Assembly (NCBI GenBank): GCA_027596945.1
Contig: JADGJH010000523.1
Span: 1 to 17,381, forward strand
Direction of reading: 5' to 3'
Length of the DNA: 17,381 bases
Source: Physocladia obscura
Lineage: Eukaryota; Chytridiomycota; Chytridiomycetes; Chytridiales; Chytriomycetaceae
Positions 1-9,500 of the stretch are shown here, in pieces (positions within the stretch are counted from its first letter, which is position 1; each line of letters begins with the position of its first letter). Under the pieces are notes generated by a model. The model made no database searches and was not told where the DNA came from. It worked only from the letters and a program-made list of their open reading frames with translations. The translations under genes and the position numbers were made by a program.

Positions 1-146
1 GCTACTTGACATTTTGGCTAGATTTTGTTGGTTTCAAGTGGCTGCTGTTGTGTTTAGAAGTTTTTCTTGTGAGGATTCCTCACAAACAATTTGTTTCACC
101 AATTTTCTTTGTTAAGTTGTTGACAACAATTTTGTCAAAAATCAAA

Positions 147-1008
147 ATGTATATACCTCCACATCGACGAGAAAAGGTTGCTACGAGATCGACATCGGGC
201 AGCGGTTCGGAGACACCAATAGACTGCAGCAACAACAATAGCGATAATAGCAACGATAGCAACGATAGCCCAAAAGATGCAAAAGGCGGCGCTGGCGGGA
301 ACCCAAGGAGTAAGAGGGGAAGTTTTGGCGTCAACAACACGAACGGAACAGCGAAGGTGGCAGATAACACCGGCGGTGCAGCTGGAGAAGAACAGAAACA
401 AGCACAAACTTCACTAATCACCACCAATACCAACGTCGCCACCACCGGCACCACCAATCCCAATCCCAATTCCAACTCCAGCGCAGTCTCACCATCGCAT
501 GCCGCACAGATGACGCGCGTGTATCCCGCAAAGTCCACCACGCCACGCCGGTCACGACGCCAACTGCCAAAATCAGAAAGCCAAGACCACCACAACTCTT
601 TGGACTGTTTGGCCGAAAGCTTGAACAGCCTTTCGCTATCCAGTCCGATTACTCCCAATACTACTCCCGATCCTGCACCGGCAATTCCAACAACCGCAAC
701 TACAACAGCGTCTTCGCCAATAATTCATCGTCGCTCTTCTTTTCCACTGAATTCATCGTCGTCACCATCACCATCAATATCGCGAAGACCTATCAAAACA
801 GGTATAATCCATATTATATCGTTTTCCGAATTTTAAATATATTCCCGTTTCTTCCGCAGATGCAGTTGCGCGACGACTGATTGGTGGGGCGCTAGGTATA
901 AAAATGCCTTCAAAGTCTGAGGAGGCGCTTGAATTGGATCGACAAAAGAAATTAGAGGTTCTTCAAGAGAGGGTTAAAAATAGTAGTAAAGACTTGAATT
1001 CCTGTTAG
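147..1008 (+). CDS. R3HCC1L-like short protein, two exons (147-801, 860-1008)
   Basis: The predicted protein is 267 aa. It starts with MYIPPHRRE, followed by a long low-complexity stretch rich in Ser, Asn, Thr and Pro (about residues 15-215) that looks disordered. Intron 802-859 (58 nt, GTATAA...CCGCAG) joins it in phase 1 to a basic helical tail beginning AVARRLIGGALGIK, then a charged coil with LDRQKKLEVLQERV, and TAG at 1006-1008. From memory of the family, an N-terminal (Y)(V/I)P..RR motif and a C-terminal ARRL...ALG helix are shared with animal R3HCC1/R3HCC1L proteins; the R3H and RRM-like parts are not visible here. An in-frame ATG at 6 would add 47 mostly hydrophobic residues, but 147 is preferred because it puts the MYIPPHRR motif at the N-terminus. 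The role is inferred to be RNA-associated. The gene model is firmer than the name. The promoter lies outside the window. Confidence 0.6.
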
Positions 1009-2365
1009 ATTAATTTTCATGAAGCACTGCGATGTCTTATAGTTTTTGAAGCCAAGATGAAGTATTTCAAATTGATATTGAACCAAGTGCTGCAGAATAT
1101 CTTCATATGTTCAACATATTTATTCTACTTCTATATTATACAGTTGCTTCCAAAAGCGTTACCAAAACCATCCAGATTCCTGAGAACTGATACAATTTTG
1201 AAGTAAAGAAAGATTTGAGTTTTACTTTCATAAGGACTACAGCTACAAACTTTGCTTCTTCAAGTACCATCTTTCACTTTTCAATTGCATGTTGTTTTTC
1301 CATTAAAGCAATTTTGTTGAAAGTTGCCTGAGAAAAAAAACAAAAGTTCATTTTGGGGTCAAAGTGAACATTGATTTGCGATCAAATCAAACTTTGAATT
1401 GAACTTTGATTTGGGTTCATTCAAAGTTATACATGGCTAGAAAACATCAGCACAAATAAAAGTACTTATTGTAGATCACAAAGAGCAGGGGTTCAAATCA
1501 TTGAAACAACTGATGCACAATGCTACAGCTGATGTTGCAAAGATGTCATTTAGTAAATGTAGAAAAGTTGAAAGACAGTTACAAGATACTATGGAGACAT
1601 CCACAGTCTTTTGTACTGACAGATTTGAATATGCTGGTGGCCACAGCACATGTATCTGTTGGCACAGTCAACATTAGTTTATTAATAAAAATATTAAACT
1701 ATTTATTAACTAAACAGAACAGTGACTTGTCTAAAGTCAACACAAATGAATTTAAGGAACCAACTGCCATTCACTGTAACACCAATCATTTGAGTTATAA
1801 GCAATGGCAGAAATATGTTAGATTTAAGAAATAAAACATGTTATACAAGCTGAATAAATTCTATATTAAATATTATTTATTAGATAACTGTGAAAAAATA
1901 TTAAGTTTATTTCATTCACAGCAAAATTAAAGAATAGGAATTAAATGATGAAACTTTGTCTTTCACATTTGAACAATTCTTTTGCTAAGAAATTGGTTTT
2001 TGATCAATATTGAGGCATTAGAAATGAGGCACAAAAGTTTTATTTTGAGGCAAAGAATTGGGCATTTAAAATGATGTTCTATTCTTGGAAATAAATAATA
2101 AGATTCAAAACTAAATTATACTCTATTGTGCCAATTCCACTAGTTCAGGTGAATCTGCCTCTGCAGGATATAACAGAATGTTCTCTCACAAAGTAACACA
2201 CCAAATTCAAAGGAGACAAAATGTCACAAAAATACACAAATTTAATGGATATGCTCCAAAATTCAAGGATTCCATCTGAGAAATGGTTTTAAAATGATTT
2301 ATTGCCCTTCCAAATTGAAATGAAAAAATTGCAACATTTTCATTTTTCCTGTTCGAAATATTGCA
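1009..2365. other. AT-rich intergenic region, no recognisable gene
   Basis: This is the 3' side of the R3HCC1L-like gene followed by AT-rich DNA. A 104-codon + frame at 1520-1834 has no recognisable domain and may be transposon debris. An inverted-repeat cluster lies at 1356-1428. I see no RNA gene here. Confidence 0.5.
1356..1428. repeat. Cluster of AACTTTGA inverted/direct repeats
   Basis: AACTTTGA occurs at 1390-1397 and 1402-1409, and its exact reverse complement TCAAAGTT at 1421-1428. AAATCAAA and TTTGATTT also pair across the centre, and TCAAAGT recurs at 1360-1366. The unit can fold into alternative hairpins. It may be the end of a small non-autonomous element, but no target-site duplication was identified. 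Confidence 0.45.
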
Positions 2366-3319
2366 ATGATGGAACTTGGACCTACACAACTCTCCCTACA
2401 ACTACCAGCTTCAAATAATGTTAAAGAGACTCTCCACATAGTCAAATTGAATCCTATTATTAAAAATTACATTGGCCAACAGGTACAATCAGCAAGTAAT
2501 GAACTACCTGACATTATCAATATTTCATGCCAGACCTTTCAGGACTTCCAGACATTGATTTGGAGTATATTTTGGACATATTTAAAGCCTGCTGCCATTT
2601 TTACAGCTGATATATACGCTATTAGTGACTCTCTACCAGATATTGACAGAATTGACAAGTGCATCGCTTTCAAGGGAAGCAATCAAATTATGAAATTTAG
2701 CAATTTGAGTTTGACGTCACGGCAAACTCTTGCTACATCATTTGTGCCAATTTTTGTTGCAGTTTATAAATATTCTGTATCAATATCATCAAGAGCTTGT
2801 TGGGTGAATTTTGAACAAACTGTTTTGCAACCAGCCCAAAGAGACCAATCTGGGGCCACAGCAAACAAAATTGTAGAAGAAATTATGGATTAGCTTCAGG
2901 AGGTGCAATCAAATTGGTTCTCCAGTGCAGACACAAACTAGAGAATTTGGGCTGCTTTCGTAGTGTCAAAACCAATTCCAGAACATAATGCTTCAATTCA
3001 TGGAGATTCCCCCTTGCATTTAATTCACCTCTTCAATTTAATTTCCTCACAAGAATTGACCCAACTAGCAAGTATCAACACTGAAATGTGTGTTGCACAG
3101 AATATTCTTCAAGATATTACTTCTAAATTTGCACTTCTCAAGCAGGATGCTCAGAATCTTTTTGCAAATCTTTCCACACATATTTAATCATTAGAAGCAA
3201 CAGTTTGCACATATTCAAATATTGTATCAGATATACATCATGCTGCACCAAACAGTACATTAGGCTAGTTTTTTCAATCACAAATGCAGCTGCAAGATGA
3301 CATTGATTATCAAGAATAA
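2366..3319 (+). pseudogene. Unrecognised 318-codon frame broken only by TAG/TAA
   Basis: One continuous frame opens with ATG ATG at 2366 and holds protein-like sequence up to 3319. Its stops are TAG (2891-2893), TAG (2939-2941), TAA (3185-3187), TAG (3266-3268) and TAA (3317-3319). No TGA and no frameshift is needed to follow it. The first 175 residues have mixed hydrophobic/polar composition, with segments such as QTLIWSIFWTYLKPAAIF and SRQTLATSFVPIFVAVYKYS. The part after 2963 looks helical and rich in Gln, Ser and Leu. I recognise no family. Its position among transposon remnants and the pattern of stops suggest a decayed transposon-encoded or transposon-captured gene in which CAG/CAA codons became TAG/TAA. 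Readthrough or a live gene in pieces cannot be excluded. Confidence 0.4.
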
Positions 3320-3419
3320 AAAAATCTACTTTATTTGTTTCATTTACTCATTATTATTAGCATAGAATCCCAGAAACTCCAGTTCTAGAGTGCCAAAAAT
3401 TTTGCATCCAGCATAACAC

Positions 3420-4257
3420 AATTGTCAAAAATCAATTTGAAATTGTAGTGCATAATGTTGGTCACAAAAATAAAAAGATTTTCATTCTTTCCCTCTTTGT
3501 AATTCTTTCTGAACTTTCTTTTTACCATCCCAAAGAAATATTCAATTGGATTAAAGAATGGGCAGTATGCTGGAAGAAAAATTGTGATTATTCCAAAAGA
3601 TCAAAGAGTGTTAACAAGAAACTGATCTGTGTGAATTTTGGCACCATCCATTATCCAAACAGAACATTTTCTAGGATACTGCTGAACTCTTGTGTTGTAC
3701 TGTATCAATTTTTTGCAAGAGCAAAAAATAAATCCTGGGAAAAGTTTTGTCTGTTTCAAAGTAATCAACAACTCTGTCAACAGATATGAAAGACAGATAT
3801 GAAACTCTGAGTTTTTGAATAAATTTGCCACAGTAGACTAGTTTCTCTCCACATAATGAATAACCTCAATTTTGCAGCATTCTGTGATTGTCAAAAGAGA
3901 CTTCATCAAGAAAAAGGAGATTTGATTTACACCAGTTGATTGAGTTCAGCTGACATCTTCAATTTTTATCTATAATATATGCCTTTCCAGAATCTTGTAA
4001 GTGTATCCAGCATCATGAATGATCTGCCATACAGTTGATGTTTGTATGGATGTGGCAAACTGTTTAATAAATTTGTCATGGCATTCTTCCAAGAAAGCAG
4101 TGGGCCTGATACAGTAAAATTGAGTGATCCATGCGCAATGCTCTGCATTGAAAAGTCTCTGTTGTTTCCAAATTTTTTGAGTAATGTTATCTCCACTTCT
4201 GTATTGAAAGAAAGAAGTAGCCATATAGACAATGAATTCTAGTTCCTTTGTCTGCAT
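3420..4257 (-). pseudogene. Tc1/mariner-like transposase remnant
   Basis: Read on the - strand across several frames, the family order is visible. First comes a helix-turn-helix region (TSIQTSTVWQIIHDAGYTYK, about 4170-3990). Next is a first catalytic Asp block (LLFLDEVSFDN) followed by a GYSLCGEKLVYCGKF stretch near 3910-3820. Then comes a second Asp block (VWIMDGAKIHTDQF, about 3660-3610), and finally LPAYCPFFNPIEYFFG near 3600-3530, which keeps the Asn-Pro-Ile-Glu that carries the third acidic residue. At least two frameshifts and a TGA (3866-3868, in QN*GYS, where the family usually has Arg) disrupt it. The catalytic acids are therefore retained in a dead gene. No convincing terminal inverted repeats were found by eye. 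Confidence 0.75.
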
Positions 4258-4616
4258 GTGTGTGGTAAACTGTGTGGTGAAGCATTTGCAACATTTGGTG
4301 CAATTTTTCTGTTACAACAAAACATTTTGTCATGCCATTTTCTTTTTAGAAATATAGTTGCAATAAAACATAAATCAATATCTGCTTCAGATTATCAAGG
4401 AATCAAGTCTAATTGTTCAAATTTATATGATTTATTAAAGGGTTACAATAACAAAGATGTCAAGCCAGCAATTAAAGCTACCAAAAAATTTAATTCTTTC
4501 TTCCCTTTTTTCAACCATCAAAATTGGTGCTCCTGCTCCTTCTCATCCATTTTCTCACCACTAAAACGCTTCGTCAATATAGACTTTTTTGGATTAAAAA
4601 CCAGTGAATGTTGCAG
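4258..4616. other. Stretch without a recognisable gene between Tc1 remnant and CRN-like exon
   Basis: Open + frames exist (for example 4258-4635) but show no known domain or CRN N-terminal motif. If the CRN-like exon below belongs to an intact gene, its first exon should lie here; I could not find one. Confidence 0.4.
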
Positions 4617-4996
4617 AAATCAGCTACTTCAGTGAACTTCGTGGAGCCATCAAGACAGAATTCCCAAAGGCACTTGCTGACATTGACGCATCCCAGATTC
4701 AACTCTACTCCAACAAAAAGCATGTCACTGACATTGAAGATATCCCAAAGACTTGCTACGAGAAGCTGAGAGACGGGGGTTCTGCTCTTACTGTTCACAT
4801 CCCTCCTCCAGTCAAGAAAGTTGTGAGAGTTTTTATTCCAGAGGAGGTGAGAGTTTGGGCATCCAGGGATGAAAAAGACTGGGATAAAAAATTGGCTTTG
4901 AATTATGTTGAGGTGTATAGTGTTACTGATAGACATACAACGGTGGGTTTTGATGGACTTGTTAGTGACATTATTGATGAGTTGAAAATAAGGAAG
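4617..4996 (+). pseudogene. CRN (Crinkler)-like N-terminal domain, orphan internal exon
   Basis: The segment encodes a compact domain beginning ISYFSELRGAIKTEFP, with IQLYSNK, DIEDIPKTCYEKL and GGSALTVHIPPP, then a charged region with VRVWASRDEKDWDKKL. The order 'LR.AIK - D - I.LY - p..Y.KL - G..L.V' resembles the ubiquitin-like N-terminal domain of CRN-type secreted/host-directed proteins of oomycetes, chytrids and Mucoromycota; this is recognition by eye, not a search. The piece is bounded by an acceptor (TTGCAG ending at 4616; alternative TTCAG ending at 4632) and a donor (AAG|GTATAT at 4997), as an internal exon would be. The open frame has no ATG start: its 5' extension begins with GTG at 4604, and the 3' readthrough ends with TGA at 5048-5050. 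A first exon with the LFLAK-type start and any C-terminal effector domain are missing, and a hAT remnant begins directly downstream. Its base composition is less AT-rich than its flanks. It could be a broken gene, a captured exon, or part of a gene whose other exons I missed. Confidence 0.4.
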
Positions 4997-5079
4997 GTAT
5001 ATCTGCAAAACTATCTTGCCTGCAAATCTGAGTTTGATATTCTGTTCTGAAAATTTACCTTGGGTGATCCAAAAATTAC

Positions 5080-6277
5080 TCATTGATTTCGTCTTAAGCT
5101 ATTTGTATCATTGTGGATGATGGAAGATTTCTTGTTGCATGTTCTTTTGCCATTCACACAACTCTCAAGTTTAGAAAAAAGATTGAATTTTGGGTCAAGA
5201 AGTGTAGCATGATGCTTTTGCCCAATATGTTTGAGGCTTGGTGTCAAAAGCTGAAAATCCAGCTTTAATACAAGTTGAACCCCCATACCAAACTTTGTGG
5301 CAAATGTCAAAGTAGAAATTAAATGGGTGTGTTGGTCTAGGACAAAAATTGAGCATTTAAATAAAAGAGAGATATAAAATAAGAGACTTATCTATCTTAT
5401 CAAACAATGCTTCATACACAGGGATCACATGAGATGATGTGATGTACAACTTCCCAACTGAAGTTTAACTGCCCATTTTACAGGTCCAAGGAATTTGACA
5501 ATCAACTCAAGCTCATCCCAATCCTTTCTTGTCAGAAAGTAATCCAGGTACAGACTATTCTTAACCACAACATAGTCAATTGCAGATTTCAAATACAGAG
5601 CATGCTCAACCATATCAAATGTTGAATACCATCAAGTTTGAACATCCAGAATTGGCTTAAGAAAATCAATAGGCTTTTCAACCACAGAGTATGCATCCTG
5701 CAACTTTTCAATGCATTGGGGTGAACTTTACACAGCAACAATAAAATCATGTAACTTGGTAAGGCAGCCATTAGTAAGGCAAAGATGTTCCAAAAAAGCT
5801 ATGATAATTTATTTAGAACACCTTGAACTGCAAGATCAACAACATGAGCCTAGCAATGGATGTGAAAATCTTCTAAATACTCATTCCTGTTTACATGATC
5901 ACAGTCTACCAATAGCCTATCAATTAGCTCTGTAACCATAGTATCATTGTTATTTGCATTATCAGAGATGACAGTAAAGACTTTATTCCAAATTCCAAAA
6001 CTTTTCAAGACTTCAGTAACTTTTTTGGCAAGATAAATACCAGTGTGACTTCCGGCAATTTTTTTGGGGTAATGTCTTTGTAGTTTGATGATAGGAGGTT
6101 GTGGTCAATTTTGACAGATTGATTGTTTGTGGACAGCAACTGAAACTTGATGACATGCTGAGGGCTGATCTGAGTAGTGGATTGAGGACTGTTTCAAGCA
6201 TCTGATTGTGTGCCGATTTGTGTCACAGATAGTGCTGATGCAGTTGCACACCTTCCTTGGGAAGAAGCTTCAGCCAT
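5080..6277 (-). pseudogene. hAT transposase remnant
   Basis: Running down the - strand, a possible start MAEASSQGRCATAS lies at 6277. The core follows at about 6060-5800, with AGSHTGIYLAKKV, FTVISDNANNNDTMVTEL (the hAT DN.sNN block with a catalytic Asp) and FHIHC*AHVVDLAVQ (the hAT (R/H)C.AH block). Next come LYLDYFLTRKDWDELELI and the SSHVIPVYEALFDKID motif near 5440-5390, and finally a C-terminal region with HATLLDPKFNLFSKL at 5220-5160. Stops (TAG at 5850-5852 and 5799-5801) and several frameshifts break it. The expected zinc finger and the region before GSHTG are mostly missing, so an internal deletion is likely. It is unambiguously hAT but clearly dead. Confidence 0.8.
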
Positions 6278-6338
6278 TTTTTGGATTTTTTGAAATGAAA
6301 AAAGGAAAAAAAAAAAAGAAGAAAAAAAACATGTATCA

Positions 6339-6366
6339 GCCAGGTTTGGCCATTTTTATACCTGGC
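6339..6366. repeat. GCCAGGT...ACCTGGC inverted repeat
   Basis: GCCAGGT (6339-6345) pairs exactly with ACCTGGC (6360-6366) across a 14-nt spacer. It follows a purine-rich A/G tract at 6299-6329 and lies just upstream of the hAT start region, so it may be part of that element's end. Confidence 0.4.
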
Positions 6367-6445
6367 CAGATCACAAGACTGGGTTTATCTGGTTAGATAC
6401 CATGTCCAGGTTGAAAATCCCCACCCTAATGGGAGCCAATGAACT

Positions 6446-6673
6446 TCAATTCACAATTGTGTTGACACCAATTACATTGTTCCTTCTGTTGTTTTTAATG
6501 GGAGTAACAAAGTGCCTAAGCCCAGAATTCTTGCAATATCCCTTGTCTGCAGCAATCCCATGTTCAAGAACTGGTACTAAAAATTCATGTGCCATCACAA
6601 TGTCAGGATTGGAACAGCAAGGTCTTGATGGAGAAACAAAAACAATTTTTGATGTTCTAAATGCAGTTACCAC
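6446..6673 (-). pseudogene. PIF/Harbinger (HARBI1-like) transposase fragment
   Basis: The - strand frame of 75 codons contains SRPCCSNPDIVMAHEFLVPV, then EHGIAADKGY. The spacing and sequence fit the DDE_Tnp_4/HARBI1 pattern of a PG..D segment with a catalytic Asp followed by a second Asp in (L/A)aDkGY. After FVTPIKNN the frame ends, so the third acidic residue and C-terminus are absent. Upstream frames show no helix-turn-helix. It is a fragment with no visible ends, and the assignment rests mainly on IAADKGY and its context. Confidence 0.55.
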
Positions 6674-6707
6674 TTGGTATCAAAAGCCAGCATGTTTGAA
6701 TTTGTGA

Positions 6708-7123
6708 CTAAAATCAGATCTATTTAATCAAATCAAAGGAGAAGAAATAACAAACTAGGTTGTGTTTCATATTTTGTGGCAAATCAAAATGAAATTTTTT
6801 AAAGCCATAATTTCCAAAATGAAAAAAAAGACCAATTTTCTAAGGCTAATAACTTATGATCCAGATTAGCTGCACCATTGATTCTTTTTCTGTAGTCATT
6901 CTAAAAGCATACTATTTATTTTTGTTCATAACTCAAGAAAAATTAATTAAAAAAAAAAAGAGGATGGGTGTAAAGAGACTGTGCTCTTGGTGACCTGGAT
7001 ATGGGTAAGATGAAATGAAATTCAAAATTTATTGAGTTATTAGAGTTGATCTGTGTTTCCTGTTTTCAACAAATCACAAAATGGGTTGGGACCATCATAA
7101 AAAATTTTGCAAATTAGATCAAA
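6708..7123. other. AT-rich stretch without gene
   Basis: Homopolymer A/T runs and no coding signal. I see nothing identifiable here. Confidence 0.5.
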
Positions 7124-7650
7124 ATGGGACCAAAATCAAAGAAGTCAGCACTGGAATGGACCATTGATGCACAAAATGCACCCAAAACAGCATATGATTT
7201 ATGGAAACAGGCCTATCCAAATCAAACAGATCCAATTCTGACTGTTATTTGTGACTATGATGGATCAGGTGTCTTAGATCAGTAACAAGCAACTGCAATT
7301 ACCAAACACATCAAACAACTTGGTTGGTCACTATTTTTATTATTCCTTTATTTTAAGAATAATCAGCTAAAAAATTTGAGAATGCTCCTCCTGTTGAGCA
7401 TGTTCTTGATTTGAACTCATCTCTGACAAAATATTTGGTGAATTGTTTGCTTTTACATAGTTATGTTGAGTCAAGAGATTTCCATGAGTTCATGGAAGAA
7501 ATTCAGCCAAAGTACCAAGTCAAAAGTGCACAGACTATGAGACATTGCATTTTGTACATATGTAATTTTATGTTACCAAATGCATTTATAGTAATTGGGA
7601 TGGCAGCACTAGTTAAAACAACAGAATGTTCAGTATTACAGCATCAATAA
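7124..7650 (+). pseudogene. Second hAT element, N-terminal BED-like region and linker
   Basis: ATG at 7124 opens a frame with TAYDLWKQAYP, ILTVICDYDGSG and AITKHIKQLGW, laid out like the BED-type zinc finger that begins many hAT transposases, although only part of the Cys/His set is present. TAA at 7283-7285 interrupts it. After a frameshift near 7340 the frame continues as NSSLTKYLVNCLLL and VESRDFHEFMEEIQPKYQV, matching the hAT segment (vE...Fr.lm..l.P.Y.vpSr.t) that follows the zinc finger. The catalytic core is not present downstream, so this is a truncated copy. It points in the opposite direction to the hAT at 5.1-6.3 kb and looks like a different element. Confidence 0.55.
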
Positions 7651-8012
7651 TTGTTAAAAAATTAAGTCATAAATACCAGTAGTATTTTTAAGGATTATAA
7701 AGTTTAAAACTTGTTTGCAGTGGTTGAAGATATGATTATCACAAATTGCCAAGTTTTTTTTGGAAGTCTTTTTAGACTCAATATTTTCTCTCAATTGATG
7801 GAGTAAAAAATTGGGTAATTTTGTTGGGCAAAAATACTTTTCAGTTCAGTGAAATGACTATATGGCAAACAGATGATTTGGCAACAACTCTGATAGTGGC
7901 TTTTTGGCAGTTCAGCAGATTATAAAGGTGGTAGTAGGCATCTTATTGGATTTTAGGGAAAGTTGCGAGCATCAGTGATATGTATAAGAGGATTTGAGTA
8001 CGTGAAGGCATT
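7651..8012. other. Intergenic stretch without recognisable gene
   Basis: This marks the end of the transposon cluster and the 3' flank of the small - strand gene. No domain, RNA or repeat was recognised. Confidence 0.4.
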
Positions 8013-8536
8013 CTATGAAAAGCAAAAAGTGAGCAAGAAGGGATAAAAAGACAAACAAAGACAAAAATACCAGTGCCGTAAAAATCGGCGCTCCAGTTCT
8101 TTCGCCTTCATCCGAAATTCCATTTTTCTCTGCAGATACTTTTTTTTCATTTTCTTATTCATTCAACACTTTAAATACATGTATTTCAAATAAGGAAGGG
8201 TACTTACTTTTTTTTCATTTTCCCATCTAAACTGTCTATATTAAAAAAATCAACGTGAGCGCCAACGCTCCGTGTCAGAGTTTGTGAAAATCCGGCTTTG
8301 ATTCCAATTGGAGTAGAGTAAAATCAGTTAAATCAAAGCAACATAAACAGATTAAACCATACCTCATTTTCTCCAGTGGTCTTCCGCCTTTTCTTTTTCA
8401 GTGGCTGCTGACTCTGCTTTTTTACAAAATCGTCATCTGACTTTAGATTGCTGCTAAGAGGAACCAAGGAAGCCCGCTTTGTAATATCGGATAGGGGCAG
8501 AGATGAACATGAAGACGATGAGGATGATGATGCCAT
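8013..8536 (-). CDS. Unrecognised Ser/Lys-rich small protein, multi-exon with a 24-nt exon
   Basis: Predicted coding exons are 8536-8363, 8231-8208 and 8129 onward. ATG at 8536 opens MASSSSSSSCSSLPLSD, then a basic patch PLKKKRRKTTGENE (a plausible nuclear localisation signal). Intron 8362-8232 (GTATGG...GACAG) leads to a 24-nt in-phase exon, FRWENEKK. Intron 8207-8130 (GTAAGT...CTGCAG) leads to RKMEFRMKAKELERRFLRH, so the joined product is a basic, probably coiled helix. If the last donor (8070, GTATTT) is unused, the frame ends at TAG 8015-8013 (96 codons plus the tail); if it is spliced to the AG at 8013, a TGA forms at the junction (85 aa). A non-coding first exon with intron 8591-8539 (GTATGT...CCACAG) precedes the ATG. 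I do not recognise the family. Splicing is by consensus only, and the 3' end is uncertain. Confidence 0.45.
8253..8273. repeat. GC-rich hairpin inside predicted intron
   Basis: GAGCG (8257-8261) pairs with CGCTC (8266-8270) over a CCAA loop, extended by ACG/CGT with one bulged base. It lies within the predicted 131-nt intron 8362-8232 of the small - strand gene. It stands out in AT-rich DNA but may be fortuitous. Confidence 0.3.
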
Positions 8537-8772
8537 GTCTGTGGATATCATTCAAATTAATAAAAAAGAAAAATATAAAATCAAAACATACGGTCTGGAT
8601 TCGCCTTCTTCAGATGGATAGCTGACGGGTACGTGAGTGCTGCTGTTTGGGTGAAGTAGTTTGTGAGCTTGTTCGTTTGCTAGATCTTTTCAGCACGAAA
8701 AATCCAACTTTTTGGACTTTTCACTGACCACACACACCCTCAATTCAACACAACATTTTGAGCGCGAATACT

Positions 8773-8955
8773 CCCACTAAAATCCATCACAACACCCCAC
8801 TGAAATTCAGTGAGAATAAACCACACCATTCAAAGTTGAGTTGATTCATCACAAAAATGAATTTTTTTAGCACACCCACTTAAATCAAACACGATACACG
8901 TCACTATAATTGAGTGAACTACCCCACACCATTCAAAGTTGAGTAGATTCGTCAC
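8773..8955. repeat. Degenerate tandem duplication, about 103-bp unit
   Basis: A 32-bp core beginning CCACACCATTCAAAGTTGAG occurs at 8821-8852 and again at 8924-8955 with two mismatches. The preceding 45-50 bases of each unit also align (CCCACT.AAAT..., CACT.AAATT.AGTGA), giving a unit of about 103 bp present twice with a small indel. It sits just upstream of the small - strand gene, in its presumed promoter region. Confidence 0.7.
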
Positions 8956-9500
8956 TAGCGGCAGTACAATCTCAGTCAATTCAAAATTTTATTAGAGAAG
9001 CTCCACAGTGTGCATGGGCTGTACAGCAGGGGGTGTCAGTGAGGATTTTCAAATCATCTCAGAGTAAATCAAAATATCACTAATAAAACAGATTTTCTTT
9101 CAGGTTTTTCCTTCCACACCAAATGTGTGTTCTGTGGGATGGTATTGGGATGCATAATGCTAGTTGCCTAAAAGGTTAAATAGATATAGAATAGAATGTA
9201 ACAGAATATTATTGTCATTGGTATTATTTAGTTTTCTGTAACTTATTAAAATTTCTTTGTGGTAAACCTTACAAACATATTTCTGAAATTTTGCAATATT
9301 TCTTTGCAGTGAATCTCTTCTATTATCTAAACGATGACTAGTTGCTACCATGTGAATGTACACTGCCATGAGACAAGTCACTGTATCTAATCAAATCCAG
9401 GTTGCAGTTCGCTGCGCCAACCCCTACTTACCTATCCTACGTCGTGTCCACTTCCTGCTCTCCCATTTCATTTTTTCAACAAAGTTATTTTATAGATGCT
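8956..9500. other. Intergenic DNA between tom20 3' end and small gene 5' end
   Basis: AT-rich sequence with no recognisable coding or RNA feature. The short open frames here have no domain and no splice-site support. Confidence 0.5.

Noticed and set aside
6..146. Upstream in-frame ATG at position 6 as the start of the first gene
   Set aside because: The added 47 residues are hydrophobic and T-rich with no family counterpart, while MYIPPHRR at 147 looks like a true N-terminus.
80..658. Long antisense open frame of 192 codons
   Set aside because: It is the complement of a low-complexity Ser/Asn/Thr-rich exon, which produces long Leu/Val-rich shadows; no domain is present.
1486..1504. GGTTCAAATC resembling a tRNA T-arm box
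   Set aside because: The flanking bases do not pair as a T-stem and no acceptor or anticodon arms can be drawn.
2366..3319. TAG/TAA read as glutamine (altered code)
   Set aside because: The R3HCC1L-like gene ends at TAG exactly where its charged tail finishes, and the extension beyond it is AT-rich and unlike the protein. Other remnants carry ordinary frameshifts and TGA as well.
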